NCBI GenBank assembly: GCA_934700345.1
Contig: CAKUXP010000005.1
Span: forward strand, 1 to 64,000
From: an uncultured Fibrobacter sp.
GTDB taxonomy: Bacteria; Fibrobacterota; Fibrobacteria; Fibrobacterales; Fibrobacteraceae
DNA length: 64,000 bases
Reading direction: 5' to 3'
Shown: positions 1 to 7,450 of the stretch, in pieces
How positions within the stretch are numbered: position 1 is the stretch's first letter
How the letters are laid out: each line of letters begins with the position of its first letter
Notes under the pieces: model-generated
The model's input: only the letters and a program-made list of their open reading frames with translations
The model's database searches: none
Told to the model about the DNA's origin: nothing
Position numbers and translations under genes: made by a program

Positions 1-60
1 TTGTCGGGGACGCAACGCCAGAAGGCTAAACCGGACCACCGGCCTAGCCGGTGGTTTTGA
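1..60 (+). promoter_or_regulatory. c-di-GMP-I (GEMM) riboswitch, 3' part only
   Basis: The first 60 bases hold GGGACGCAA (7-15), GCC-AGAA-GGC and CTAAACC (27-33). These match the order of conserved blocks in the 3' half of class I c-di-GMP aptamers (GGGACGCAAAGCC, then GGCCUAAACC). A strong hairpin follows at 37-55 (CCACCGGC/GCCGGTGG) and then TTTT. The 5' half lies outside the window, so the ligand-contacting G that separates c-di-GMP from cGAMP variants cannot be read. No plus-strand gene follows within 2.9 kb, which is odd for a riboswitch. The family call rests on remembered consensus only. Confidence 0.5.
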
Positions 61-70
61 AGAATCACAA

Positions 71-96
71 AAAAGGCTCCCCCACGGGAGCCTTTT
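71..96 (+). terminator. Rho-independent terminator
   Basis: AAAAGGCTCCC, loop CCAC, GGGAGCCTTTT: a perfect GC-rich stem flanked by A and T runs, so it could work in both directions. It sits directly behind the riboswitch-like element and would stop any transcript coming through it. Confidence 0.85.
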
Positions 97-137
97 GCTT
101 TTATAGTAAACTGCACGCTTCGCAAACGAAAGCCGCC

Positions 138-192
138 GCGAGCCGAGTGGAGAGGCGAATGCCGCACGCAACTTGTGCTGTAAAGCCTCTCT
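138..192. repeat. 55-bp hairpin repeat, copy 1
   Basis: This 55-bp block recurs at 319-373 with one mismatch. It contains an outer inverted repeat GAGAGGC (150-156) / GCCTCTC (185-191) and an inner one GCAC/GTGC, so a transcript would fold into a stacked stem-loop. No protein-coding potential is apparent. It may be a small structured RNA or a REP-like dispersed element; nothing seen here decides between them. Confidence 0.7.
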
Positions 193-318
193 TCCGAGCA
201 AGAACTTCTCTAGTTGCGTTCGGTGTCCGAATCGGAACGAGTTCAGCGATCTCGGAGGCAGATGAGCAGAGCGAATGAAAGCCGACAGCTCTATACTTTT
301 GATCGCTGAGCGAGCAAC

Positions 319-373
319 GCGAGCCGAGTGGAGAGGCGGATGCCGCACGCAACTTGTGCTGTAAAGCCTCTCT
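319..373. repeat. 55-bp hairpin repeat, copy 2
   Basis: Second copy of the block at 138-192, differing at one base (GAGAGGCGG in place of GAGAGGCGA). Both stem arms (331-337 and 366-372) are unchanged. The copies are direct repeats 181 bp apart and lie just beyond the 3' end of fabZ. The sequence between them (193-318) holds no gene that I can support. Confidence 0.7.
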
Positions 374-386
374 CGGAACAAAAAGC

Positions 387-866
387 TTAGATCATCGTTG
401 CACTGAAGGTCGCATTGCAAACGACCTGATCACCGCAGCGAATTTCGCCTGTAAAGAACAAAATACCGCGACGCATCTTGTCAAGCGTTACGCGCACTTC
501 CAAGCGGTCTCCCGGACGGACCGGCTTGCGGAACCGGCAAGCATCGACTCCCATGAACGCCGGACGTTTTCCCGCACACTCCGCCTCGTAGCGAAGCCCT
601 GCAAGAATCGCACCGGCCTGAGCCATCGTTTCAATTTGGATAACGCCAGGCATCACAGGTTCTCCCGGGAAATGCCCCTGGAAGAACGGCTCGTTAAACG
701 AAACATTCTTGGCACAAACGATCGACGGTATTTCGGACGCGACATCCAGGGAAAGTACCTGGTCGATGAAAAGAAAAGGATAGCGGTGCGGCAAAATCCG
801 GAGAATTGCCTCATAGTCGTACAAAACGCCGGGCTTGCTAGACTTGGGAAGCGTTTCTAAAAGCAT
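387..866 (-). CDS. fabZ: 3-hydroxyacyl-[acyl-carrier-protein] dehydratase FabZ
   Basis: Hot-dog fold dehydratase of type II fatty acid synthesis that removes water from 3-hydroxyacyl-ACP, acting in the cytoplasm. The 159-residue protein has the normal family length. It shows the HRYPFLFID block near residue 27 and GHFPGEPVMPGV near residue 65, the latter carrying the active-site His; the downstream IETMAQAGAIL segment carries the acidic partner. The start codon overlaps the end of lpxC by 29 nt, so the two are probably translationally coupled. In several Bacteroidetes lpxC and fabZ are a single fused gene; here they are separate but overlapping. Together they point to control of the shared 3-hydroxyacyl-ACP pool between lipid A and phospholipid. 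Confidence 0.95.
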   Translation of the reverse strand: MLLETLPKSSKPGVLYDYEAILRILPHRYPFLFIDQVLSLDVASEIPSIVCAKNVSFNEPFFQGHFPGEPVMPGVIQIETMAQAGAILAGLRYEAECAGKRPAFMGVDACRFRKPVRPGDRLEVRVTLDKMRRGILFFTGEIRCGDQVVCNATFSATMI

Positions 867-1692
867 AATCCATCAACCTCTCTAAAAGTTTCCGGTGAGC
901 GACATGCCCGCCGTTGTGAATTCGAATTCTCAATCTAGGTAAAAAAGGCGCGGGAAGGGAAATGTCCCCGACCAAATCGAGAATTTTATGGTAAACAGGT
1001 TCGTTCTCCATCCGAAGCGGCCCCCCCGCTTTCGGGAGCGCTTTTTCTTTTTTTTCCGCAAGCAGCATCCCGGACCGCGCATCCGCAAAAGCGAGCAGCC
1101 CATTCGCCCGGGCATTTTTCAAATCATCTTCAAAGATAAATGTCCGCGCAGGGAAAATTTTCACCAAGTCTTCCGCATCGTAAATGGAGACAAAGGCGTC
1201 ATCCGAAAAGTTTCCATGCGAAATGGAATATTCGATTTCGAGCGTTTCCGCCGGAGAAATTTCAAAAAAGCCGTTATTCCATTCCAGTCGATCCCGAATT
1301 GGCACATCGTAAAATTTAAGCGTCTGCGGAACACCCGCGATATCCCGAACCGCTTCGTACCACGGATATGCGCTCCCGTCCAAAATTGGAAGTTCTCCAG
1401 CGAGGGCGTGTATTTCCAGGTAAGATTGCGGATAGAGCAAGAGGACCGGGGCAAGATGCTCCACGGTAGAAACAGAAGAGTGCGAATTTTTGAGAAGTCC
1501 GCTTGAACGATTCGCAAAAAATTCCAATTTCGAAAAGGAATTTTTTTCCGATGAACACCAAAGCATTTCCCCGGATGCGGCAAACCATTTTACTTGAGGA
1601 AGCGCCTTTCTGTCGCAGATTATCCGCACTCCCGAATTTTCAAGCGAAAGCGAATGCGCCAGAATTTCCTTTTCAAAAATCGATTGCTTCAT
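838..1692 (-). CDS. lpxC: UDP-3-O-acyl-N-acetylglucosamine deacetylase LpxC
   Basis: Zinc deacetylase performing the committed step of lipid A synthesis. The zinc and catalytic motifs are visible: STVEHLAPVL (Glu-His pair), LDGSAYPWYEAV, ARTFIFEDD, YHKILDLVGD (His and Asp zinc ligands) and HNGGHVAHRKLL (late catalytic His). At 284 residues it is slightly shorter than the E. coli enzyme and its N-terminal quarter is poorly conserved. Its ATG overlaps the stop of the NUDIX gene as ATGA, and its own end overlaps fabZ, so it is the third gene of a four-gene minus-strand operon. Its presence implies an LPS- or lipooligosaccharide-bearing outer membrane. Confidence 0.92.
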   Translation of the reverse strand: MKQSIFEKEILAHSLSLENSGVRIICDRKALPQVKWFAASGEMLWCSSEKNSFSKLEFFANRSSGLLKNSHSSVSTVEHLAPVLLLYPQSYLEIHALAGELPILDGSAYPWYEAVRDIAGVPQTLKFYDVPIRDRLEWNNGFFEISPAETLEIEYSISHGNFSDDAFVSIYDAEDLVKIFPARTFIFEDDLKNARANGLLAFADARSGMLLAEKKEKALPKAGGPLRMENEPVYHKILDLVGDISLPAPFLPRLRIRIHNGGHVAHRKLLERLMDYAFRNASQV

Positions 1693-2258
1693 TTGTTTAA
1701 AATCTCAAAGGAATCTTTTAGTCCGTACAAAAAGAACGCAGCGATCTGGTGCGGATGGCTGATTTCTCCCGAACGCATTTTTGACAAAACTTCTTCCGTT
1801 GAAAACTGGAGTGTCTCGATTTCTTCGCTTGAATCAAAGTGAGTTTCTCCGCTTTGTACAACACCTGTCGCGCCAACGACAAAGAATCGCCCACGATGTC
1901 TGTCCGGATTCATCGGAAGTTCCGCTAAGAATTCAAAGCTTCCTCCGCCGAACGCGCACTCTTCCTGGAGTTCCCGCTTCGCCGCATCGACAGGAATTTC
2001 TCCCGCTTCGACAATTCCCGCCGGGAACTCCAGAGAAACTTTCCCCGTACCATGGCGATATTGTCGTTCCATCAGCCAAAATCCTTCGGTGTTTTTCGCA
2101 AGGACAAGTACCCAGTCCGGTTGCCAAAGCGTATAAAAATCCGGAATGACTTTTCCGTTCGGAAGCTCGCACCGTTCTTTATTTACTTTCAAAAATCGCG
2201 AATCGAGAAGCGATTCCGACTTCAGGATTTTCCAAGGGCTTAATTTGTATTTACTCAT
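1689..2258 (-). CDS. NUDIX hydrolase, ADP-ribose pyrophosphatase-like
   Basis: Cytoplasmic nucleoside-diphosphate hydrolase. The NUDIX box is clear: G-I-V-E-A-G-E then seven residues then REL-QEE-C, inside a FPAGIVEAGE context typical of ADP-sugar or ADP-ribose pyrophosphatases. The ATG at 2258 (MSKYKLSPW) is chosen because it gives a normal 189-residue protein and lies 8 nt after the stop of the upstream lipoprotein gene; longer readings only add out-of-family sequence. The end overlaps lpxC as ATGA. The substrate cannot be fixed from sequence. Its location with lpxC/fabZ suggests co-expression rather than a known shared pathway. Confidence 0.85.
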   Translation of the reverse strand: MSKYKLSPWKILKSESLLDSRFLKVNKERCELPNGKVIPDFYTLWQPDWVLVLAKNTEGFWLMERQYRHGTGKVSLEFPAGIVEAGEIPVDAAKRELQEECAFGGGSFEFLAELPMNPDRHRGRFFVVGATGVVQSGETHFDSSEEIETLQFSTEEVLSKMRSGEISHPHQIAAFFLYGLKDSFEILNK

Positions 2259-2266
2259 AAACAAAA

Positions 2267-2992
2267 TCAAAACGTAGAATAGGGTTCTAGAAGCGACTCG
2301 TCGAATGCGATATCCGTGTAGGTGTAATGAAACTCCTTCTCGATCAGATACAGCGCAAGTTCCTTCGTCGTCCATTTCTTTTTGACACCGATGCTTTCAA
2401 GCCCTTTCGTCACCAGAGGAAGCGTCGCTTTTAGATCCAGTTTCCAGCTAGAATCGTCCCATTCAAAAATGATGACAGGAACCTTTGGACTAGAAGCAAG
2501 CCCTACACTGCCGCGATCCTTCTTGATTTCAAACGGTCCAAGCTTAAGGCCGAGAGTCCGCTGGATAACACCGTTCTTCCCCGTCAAAAGCGAGAGCATC
2601 CGAAAATCCTCGTTCATGTTTGGATCCCAGGCGCGTTCCCGGTCAAAGACCCGGTAGATAAGTACCGCAAGCATTTCGCCTAACGGAAGCTGTTCGACAC
2701 GCTCCGCGGGCATTTCCAAAGCATAGCGCTGGAGCGTATCGGCATAGTAATACGACGTATCCGTAATATAGGCCAGGAGAGATTCCGGCGGGATGTTTTG
2801 CGAAACTTTCTGGCGAATTGTCACAAACGTTTCTTCGAGCATCGAAAGTTTCTGTTCTTCGGTCTGTCGATAGGTAACCGCATTCGATGTTACCTCCGCC
2901 TTGGAACCGGCACAGGCGCAGAACAGGGAAAGCGCAAAAAGAAAACAGCAAAGCCTCTTTGCGCCTAAAGTTATATTTTGAAAGTGATGCAT
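2267..2992 (-). CDS. Putative lipoprotein, function unknown
   Basis: A 241-residue protein with an N-terminal hydrophobic stretch ending in a cysteine-rich lipobox-like site (ALSLFCACAGSK), so probably exported and lipid-anchored. I recognise no domain in the mature part, which is mixed alpha/beta in character and ends in a conserved-looking Tyr/Phe-rich tail. It is the first gene of the operon leading into NUDIX-lpxC-fabZ, which hints at an envelope role. Its start codon lies inside the first codons of the divergent release-factor-like gene, so the two 5' ends overlap by about 9 nt and their promoters must lie inside each other's coding region. Confidence 0.7.
   Translation of the reverse strand: MHHFQNITLGAKRLCCFLFALSLFCACAGSKAEVTSNAVTYRQTEEQKLSMLEETFVTIRQKVSQNIPPESLLAYITDTSYYYADTLQRYALEMPAERVEQLPLGEMLAVLIYRVFDRERAWDPNMNEDFRMLSLLTGKNGVIQRTLGLKLGPFEIKKDRGSVGLASSPKVPVIIFEWDDSSWKLDLKATLPLVTKGLESIGVKKKWTTKELALYLIEKEFHYTYTDIAFDESLLEPYSTF
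2972..2977 (+). promoter_or_regulatory. TATATT -10 box, candidate leaderless promoter
   Basis: TATATT followed by six bases and then GTG (2984). The same arrangement precedes trpS, the 22633 methyltransferase, der and the 45318 sugar transferase. With this spacing the transcript would begin at or next to the start codon, and no Shine-Dalgarno sequence is visible. Confidence 0.5.
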
Positions 2993-3481
2993 CGCGATAC
3001 CTATCTAAAAATGCCGCTAAACGAACTGCTCCGTGCCTGCAAGGTCACAGGATTCCAGGGAAGCGGTCCCGGCGGACAATTCCGCAACAAGACAAATTCC
3101 GGAGTCGATCTTCGGCTGTCCGAATTCAATTTAGCAATCAAATCATGCGAAAGCCGGAGCGCAAGCGAAAACAAGGTCCATGCACTTCACCGAATGCGGC
3201 TTGCCATCGCATTAAACGTCCGCGAAGCCCCAAAGCCCCACGAAACGCTAAAATTTCCCGGAAGCCTAGGACACATCCAGCAGTCCAACGAAATGTATCC
3301 TCAATTCATCGCAGACGTTCTCGACATTGTAAATGCAAATGGAGGCGATACCCGGGAAGCGGCGCGGGCATTCGGACTTTCCCCGACTGCGCTCACCAAG
3401 ATACTCCATGCGGACAAGGCCGTTCTTTCCAAGGTCCAGGAACTTCGAAAAATCGGAGGAAAGCCTTGGCTGAGAAAGTAG
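2984..3481 (+). CDS. Peptide chain release factor-like protein (RF-1 domain)
   Basis: Small stand-alone class I release-factor domain. The peptidyl-tRNA hydrolysis loop reads GSGPGGQFRNK at about residues 23-33, with the GGQ tripeptide intact. There is no codon-recognition domain, so it is not RF1 or RF2. It may be a ribosome-rescue hydrolase like ArfB/YaeJ or one of the uncharacterised release-factor-like proteins. The C-terminal part (AARAFGLSPTALTKIL) looks like a helix-turn-helix, which is not usual for ArfB. GTG 2984 is chosen from the TATATT spacing; ATG 2987 or ATG 3011 are alternatives. Function at the ribosome is inferred from the GGQ motif. Confidence 0.8.
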   Translation: MMHRDTYLKMPLNELLRACKVTGFQGSGPGGQFRNKTNSGVDLRLSEFNLAIKSCESRSASENKVHALHRMRLAIALNVREAPKPHETLKFPGSLGHIQQSNEMYPQFIADVLDIVNANGGDTREAARAFGLSPTALTKILHADKAVLSKVQELRKIGGKPWLRK

Positions 3482-3522
3482 GAATCAGGAAAAGGTCGTT
3501 CAGAGTTTAGGGACAGGGAGTA

Positions 3523-3532
3523 GTCCGCGGAC
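3523..3532. other. Intergenic gap with 10-bp palindrome
   Basis: The gap 3482-3656 between the release-factor-like gene and the NfeD gene holds a perfect palindrome GTCCGCGGAC and, at 3534-3545, the 12-mer TCTAAACCCTGA. The reverse complement of that 12-mer recurs at 26901-26912. No gene or classical terminator is visible. Confidence 0.35.
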
Positions 3533-3656
3533 GTCTAAACCCTGACGCCCGCTTTCCGATCTAACCACAAAATACTAATTCCCAATCAACAGCTATTGTC
3601 CGATAAAGATAAAAAGTTTAAATTAAAAAGGAACAAAACATTTTCGGGAACATCGG

Positions 3657-5114
3657 ATGACCATCAAGAATTTCGTACAAATTATTCTCTGTTCGCTCTT
3701 CACCTGCCTCAGTTTTTCATGGGGAAAAACCGCTGCCTGGATAACGCTCGAAGGCGACGTCGATCCGGGAATGTATGAATACACGGCTCGCGCCATCGGA
3801 GACGCTGTTCAAAAAAATTCCGACTACATCATATTCGATATCAACACATTCGGCGGAAGGCTCGATGCCGCATTCGATATTGTCGACACGATCATGGGAA
3901 TCAAGAATTCAAGGACAGTCGCATTCGTTTCCAAGAAAGCAATTAGCGCAGGCGCCCTCATCGCCCTTTCAAGCAAGGAACTCTACATGCTCCCCGGAAC
4001 GACCATCGGGGACTGCGCCCCAATCGTCCAGAACAGCGACGGCACACCTCAAATCGTCGGAGAAAAAATCCAGTCCCCGCTCCGGGCAAAATTCCGCAAC
4101 CTCGCCCAAAAAAACGGCTACCCGGAGCTTCTCTCCATGGCGATGGTTTCCCCGGACCTTGCCGTGTACGAACTTTCGCGGAAAGATTCCACCATCGCTG
4201 TCGAAGCCTCTAAATACACCAAATGGAGCAAGCAGGACAAGGCTTTCTGGGGAACGCCAAAGGTTCTAGTCGATTCCGGAGAACTTCTGACGATGACCGA
4301 CGAGGAAGCCGTCGCCCTGCAATTTTCCAAGGGAACTCCCGAAAACCGCGCCGCTTTTGAAAAATCGCTCGGCATCGAAAGCAGCCACGAAATAGAAATC
4401 ACCTGGAGCGAAAGCCTCGCCCGCTTCATCGCGGGCATTTCCGGGATTCTTCTCATCCTCGGATTCGGAGCGCTCTACATTGAATTCAAGACTCCGGGCT
4501 TCGGAATCTTTGGCATCGCGGGCATCCTTCTGATAGCGACCGTTTTCCTCGGACAATACATCAACCACCTAGATAGCTACCTGCCAGTTGCCCTGCTCGT
4601 TCTCGGAGCGGGCCTATTCGCCGTAGAAATCCTGGTCATCCCGGGAACTTTTGTCTGCGGCATTCTGGGCATTCTCTGCATGGGAGCGGCCATCGTCCTG
4701 GCATTCGACTTTTCAACGCTCCCCTCGTTCATTCCGGGTGCGAATGCCGAAGGTGCGGCAACCCTCTTTCCCATCATCCTCTACGTCACAGCTTGCGCGC
4801 TTATCGCGGTGCTGTTTCCCCTCTTCGCTTCCAAATACCTGATTCCGCTGCTTCCCGAAGGCTGGACGCCGATGCTCAAGACAGACCTCGAATCCGCAAA
4901 ATCCCCGACAGAAGACATCGTCGAAATCCATGTCGGGGAAAGGGGGAAAGCCGAGACACCGCTCCGCCCCGTGGGACATGCGAGATTCGGCAGCAAGTCG
5001 TTGGATGTCCAGACCAAGGGCGATATGATAAACGCAGGCGAAACCGTCTGCGTCACCGAAATCACCGATGGAAGAATCTGGGTCGAAAAATCAGAGGATT
5101 CGCCCGTAACCTAG
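3657..5114 (+). CDS. NfeD-family membrane-bound ClpP-class serine protease
   Basis: Long-form NfeD protein (485 aa): signal peptide, ClpP/crotonase-type protease domain (about residues 25-240), four or more membrane spans (about 260-400) and a C-terminal NfeD OB-fold domain (GERGKAETPLRPVG). The archaeal homologue PH1510 uses a Ser-Lys dyad; the equivalents here appear to be Ser97 in AISAGAL and Lys137 in GEKIQSP. Such proteases cleave hydrophobic stretches of stomatin-like partners. A flotillin-like gene (floA) lies 34 kb away in this window and is a possible partner, by family analogy only. The 3' end overlaps the convergent trpS gene by 24 nt. Confidence 0.9.
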   Translation: MTIKNFVQIILCSLFTCLSFSWGKTAAWITLEGDVDPGMYEYTARAIGDAVQKNSDYIIFDINTFGGRLDAAFDIVDTIMGIKNSRTVAFVSKKAISAGALIALSSKELYMLPGTTIGDCAPIVQNSDGTPQIVGEKIQSPLRAKFRNLAQKNGYPELLSMAMVSPDLAVYELSRKDSTIAVEASKYTKWSKQDKAFWGTPKVLVDSGELLTMTDEEAVALQFSKGTPENRAAFEKSLGIESSHEIEITWSESLARFIAGISGILLILGFGALYIEFKTPGFGIFGIAGILLIATVFLGQYINHLDSYLPVALLVLGAGLFAVEILVIPGTFVCGILGILCMGAAIVLAFDFSTLPSFIPGANAEGAATLFPIILYVTACALIAVLFPLFASKYLIPLLPEGWTPMLKTDLESAKSPTEDIVEIHVGERGKAETPLRPVGHARFGSKSLDVQTKGDMINAGETVCVTEITDGRIWVEKSEDSPVT

Positions 5115-6095
5115 GACTTCGCGAACCTGTTCTAGATGGGCGCGCGCCACGGGCCGCGCCTTTTCCGCGCCGGTGCGAAGAATTTCGTCAATTCTTTCCG
5201 GATGCGTCATCAAGTCGTTATACTTTTCACGCGCTTCGCCGAATGTCCGCTCCAGGACTTTCTGGAGTTCACCCTTCGCATAGCCCCAGCCCATTCCGCC
5301 GGCGCGATACGTTTCCGCCAACGCAGCCGTTTCTTCCGCAGTCGCAAAGAGCTTATAAAGTCGAAACACGTTGCATGTATCCGGATCCTTCGGCGCTTCG
5401 ATCGGGAGGCTGTTCGTCACAATCTTACCGAGTTTTTTCTTGAGCGCTTTCGGTTCGAGGAAAATCTCAATCGTATTGTCGTAGGATTTGCTCATCTTGC
5501 GACCGTCCAGTCCGGGGATCACGTCCGTCGTCTCCTGGATAAAAGGTTCAGGCACCGTGAAAACGTCCCGCCCCATCTGCTTGTTGAAGCGGATAGCGAT
5601 GTCACGCGCAAATTCCACATGCTGCTTCTGGTCCTTTCCGACCGGGACGACATCCGCGTTGAACATTAAAATGTCCGCATCCATCAGGCACGGGTAGCAA
5701 TACAGCCCCATGTTGATGTTCGTGTCCAGATCTTCGCCCGCGGCGCGGTTTGCTTCGACTTTCGCCTTGTAAGCATGAGCCCGGTTCATGAAGCCCTTTG
5801 GCGTAAAGCAGCTGAGCGCCCAGCTAAGTTCAAAAATTTCGGGGATGTCGCTTTGGCGATAGAAAAGCCCCTTTTCCGGATCAAGCCCGCAAGCGAGCCA
5901 CGTCGCCGCCACCTTTCGGATGTTCTCGCGCATCTCGTCACCGTTGTGAACGGTCGTCAGAGCGTGATAGTCCGCGATAAAGTAAATCGTCTCGTAATCC
6001 TTCGCCAGTTCAAGCGCCGGACGGATGGCCCCTAGATAGTTTCCCAAATGGGGCGTTCCTGTGGGCTTGATGCCCGTAAGAGAAATTTTTTTCAT
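5091..6095 (-). CDS. trpS: Tryptophanyl-tRNA synthetase
   Basis: Class I aminoacyl-tRNA synthetase charging tRNA-Trp. The HIGH-type motif is PTGTPHLGNYLG near the N-terminus and the KMSKS loop is DGRKMSKSYDN. Its 334 residues fit the bacterial family. The ATG at 6095 (MKKISLTGIKPTG) is chosen because homology begins there and a TATATT box lies 7 nt upstream, although the frame stays open for another 53 codons. It ends tail-to-tail with the NfeD gene, overlapping by 24 nt, so the two messages are antisense at their ends. No T-box or trp-leader structure was seen. Confidence 0.95.
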   Translation of the reverse strand: MKKISLTGIKPTGTPHLGNYLGAIRPALELAKDYETIYFIADYHALTTVHNGDEMRENIRKVAATWLACGLDPEKGLFYRQSDIPEIFELSWALSCFTPKGFMNRAHAYKAKVEANRAAGEDLDTNINMGLYCYPCLMDADILMFNADVVPVGKDQKQHVEFARDIAIRFNKQMGRDVFTVPEPFIQETTDVIPGLDGRKMSKSYDNTIEIFLEPKALKKKLGKIVTNSLPIEAPKDPDTCNVFRLYKLFATAEETAALAETYRAGGMGWGYAKGELQKVLERTFGEAREKYNDLMTHPERIDEILRTGAEKARPVARAHLEQVREVLGYGRIL

Positions 6096-6102
6096 GGAAA
6101 GA

Positions 6103-6108
6103 AATATA
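6103..6108 (-). promoter_or_regulatory. TATATT -10 box before trpS
   Basis: On the minus strand TATATT ends 7 nt before the trpS ATG (6095). There is no Shine-Dalgarno sequence between box and start, so the message is probably leaderless. Confidence 0.5.
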
Positions 6109-6276
6109 GAAATTGCGCAGGCTTTGAATCCAAGAAAACGATATTCGAACGTTTCTATTATCAAAGATTGAAAATCGTAAAAATTTACAATTTTCAAGTA
6201 GATAAATTTCTCTGAAAAGCGTTGTACACAATGGACAAGGAATCCCTCTGCCATAAAAGTTCAACAAGGAGAAAAC

Positions 6277-7329
6277 ATGGATTTTGAAAACAGAGAAGAA
6301 ACTTTCGATGAATACCGAGGCGCAGGCGTCTATGCCGACCTTCTTCTCGACAAGACATTCAAAAAAGCGTTCAATCCCGACACACAGAACAAAATCTGCC
6401 TGATTGCGCTTTTGAACGCCTTGTTAGAAGGCGAAATCGCCAGCCCGATTACAGACGTGCAATCACGCGACAAGGAATTCTCCGACGGTTCAAATGAAAA
6501 CCGCGCCTCGATCTTTGACCTGTATTGCATCGATTCGGAAAAGCGGAGATTCATCATCGAAGTCCAAATCGCCAAGCAGGAAAATATCGTAAACCGCGCC
6601 ATCTATTATGCAGCGCAAACTATCATCGCCCAGGGAAGACGCGGCAAAACATACGCATACGCTCTAGACTCCGTCTTCACAATCGTATTCATGGAATTTG
6701 AATTCTTTGAGAGTGCAAAATACATCCATCGCGCAAAACTCCGGGAAAAGGACGGGGATTGTCTCAGCGAAACGTTAAGCTTTGTTTTTGTAGAACTTCC
6801 CAAGTTCAAGAAAAAAATAGGAGAGCTGAAAACACTTCTCGACAAGGGGCTTTTCGCTCTCAAGAACATCAAAAAGCTGCGGAAAATGCCGAGTTTCTAT
6901 GCGGGAACCGCTTTTGAACTATTGTTTCCCATTTCGGAATTAGCTAGATTAAGCAAAGAGGAACTGCGTATGATCAATCTGGAACAAATGCGGAAATGGG
7001 ACGCCTATGCCATTCGAAAATATGCGATTGAAACAGGGCACAAGGAAGGTTTTGACGCCGGACATCGGGAAGGCGTTAAAGAAGGTATGAAAGAAGGCTT
7101 CGATTCGGGACACAGAAAAGGCATAAAAGAAGGACTCAAGAAAGGAATTCAGGAAGGTATCAAGGAAGGTATCAAGGAAGGTATCAAGGAAGGTATTCAA
7201 AAAGGTATTCAGGAAGGAATTTCTATCGGCAAAAAGGAACTGGCGAAAGGTCTTCGCGATGACGGTGTTCCCATTGAAATCATTTCAAAGCGCTGCGGTC
7301 TTTCGCCCAAAGAAATCGAAAAGCTGTAA
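6277..7329 (+). CDS. Rpn/PD-(D/E)XK-family putative transposase nuclease
   Basis: The N-terminal 230 residues match the recombination-promoting nuclease family (annotated as PD-(D/E)XK transposase). They begin with a DLLLDKTFKKAF block and carry an acidic core (SIFDLYCID ... FIIEVQIAKQ) that would bind metal. The family makes DNA breaks that favour recombination and is often multicopy. The C-terminal third is a charged, Gly-Lys-Glu-rich run (GIKEG repeated, about residues 255-325), followed by a short segment ending in GLSPKEIEKL that looks like a small helical DNA-binding end. A good Shine-Dalgarno (AAGGAG) precedes ATG 6277. It stands alone between trpS and the pilus operon, as such mobile-type genes often do. 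Confidence 0.85.
   Translation: MDFENREETFDEYRGAGVYADLLLDKTFKKAFNPDTQNKICLIALLNALLEGEIASPITDVQSRDKEFSDGSNENRASIFDLYCIDSEKRRFIIEVQIAKQENIVNRAIYYAAQTIIAQGRRGKTYAYALDSVFTIVFMEFEFFESAKYIHRAKLREKDGDCLSETLSFVFVELPKFKKKIGELKTLLDKGLFALKNIKKLRKMPSFYAGTAFELLFPISELARLSKEELRMINLEQMRKWDAYAIRKYAIETGHKEGFDAGHREGVKEGMKEGFDSGHRKGIKEGLKKGIQEGIKEGIKEGIKEGIQKGIQEGISIGKKELAKGLRDDGVPIEIISKRCGLSPKEIEKL
7152..7187 (+). repeat. 12-bp tandem repeat inside the nuclease gene
   Basis: Three perfect copies of GGAAGGTATCAA encode the GIKE four-residue repeat, with degenerate copies on both sides. Because the unit is a multiple of three, changes in copy number would lengthen or shorten the tail without breaking the frame. 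Confidence 0.8.
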
Positions 7330-7338
7330 GGACATTAA

Positions 7339-7365
7339 TCCCCCGGCATCAAGGATGCCGGGGGA
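7339..7365 (+). terminator. Hairpin terminator after the nuclease gene
   Basis: Twelve-base stem TCCCCCGGCATC / GATGCCGGGGGA with an AAG loop, starting 9 nt after the stop codon. The T tract behind it is weak, so it may be a stem-loop 3' end rather than a strong terminator. Confidence 0.7.
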
Positions 7366-7450
7366 AACTTATACGAAATGCGATAAGCCAATATAACTTT
7401 TCAAAAACTACCTAACCTCTGATTTGGGTAAAGGTATTTTAAAATACCGA

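Noticed and set aside
354..860. Plus-strand frame opposite fabZ (168 codons)
   Set aside because: Shadow of fabZ; the minus strand carries the recognised protein motifs.
5136..5669. Long plus-strand frame opposite trpS
   Set aside because: No similarity and fully antisense to trpS; the same applies to similar frames opposite alaS, floA and pflB.
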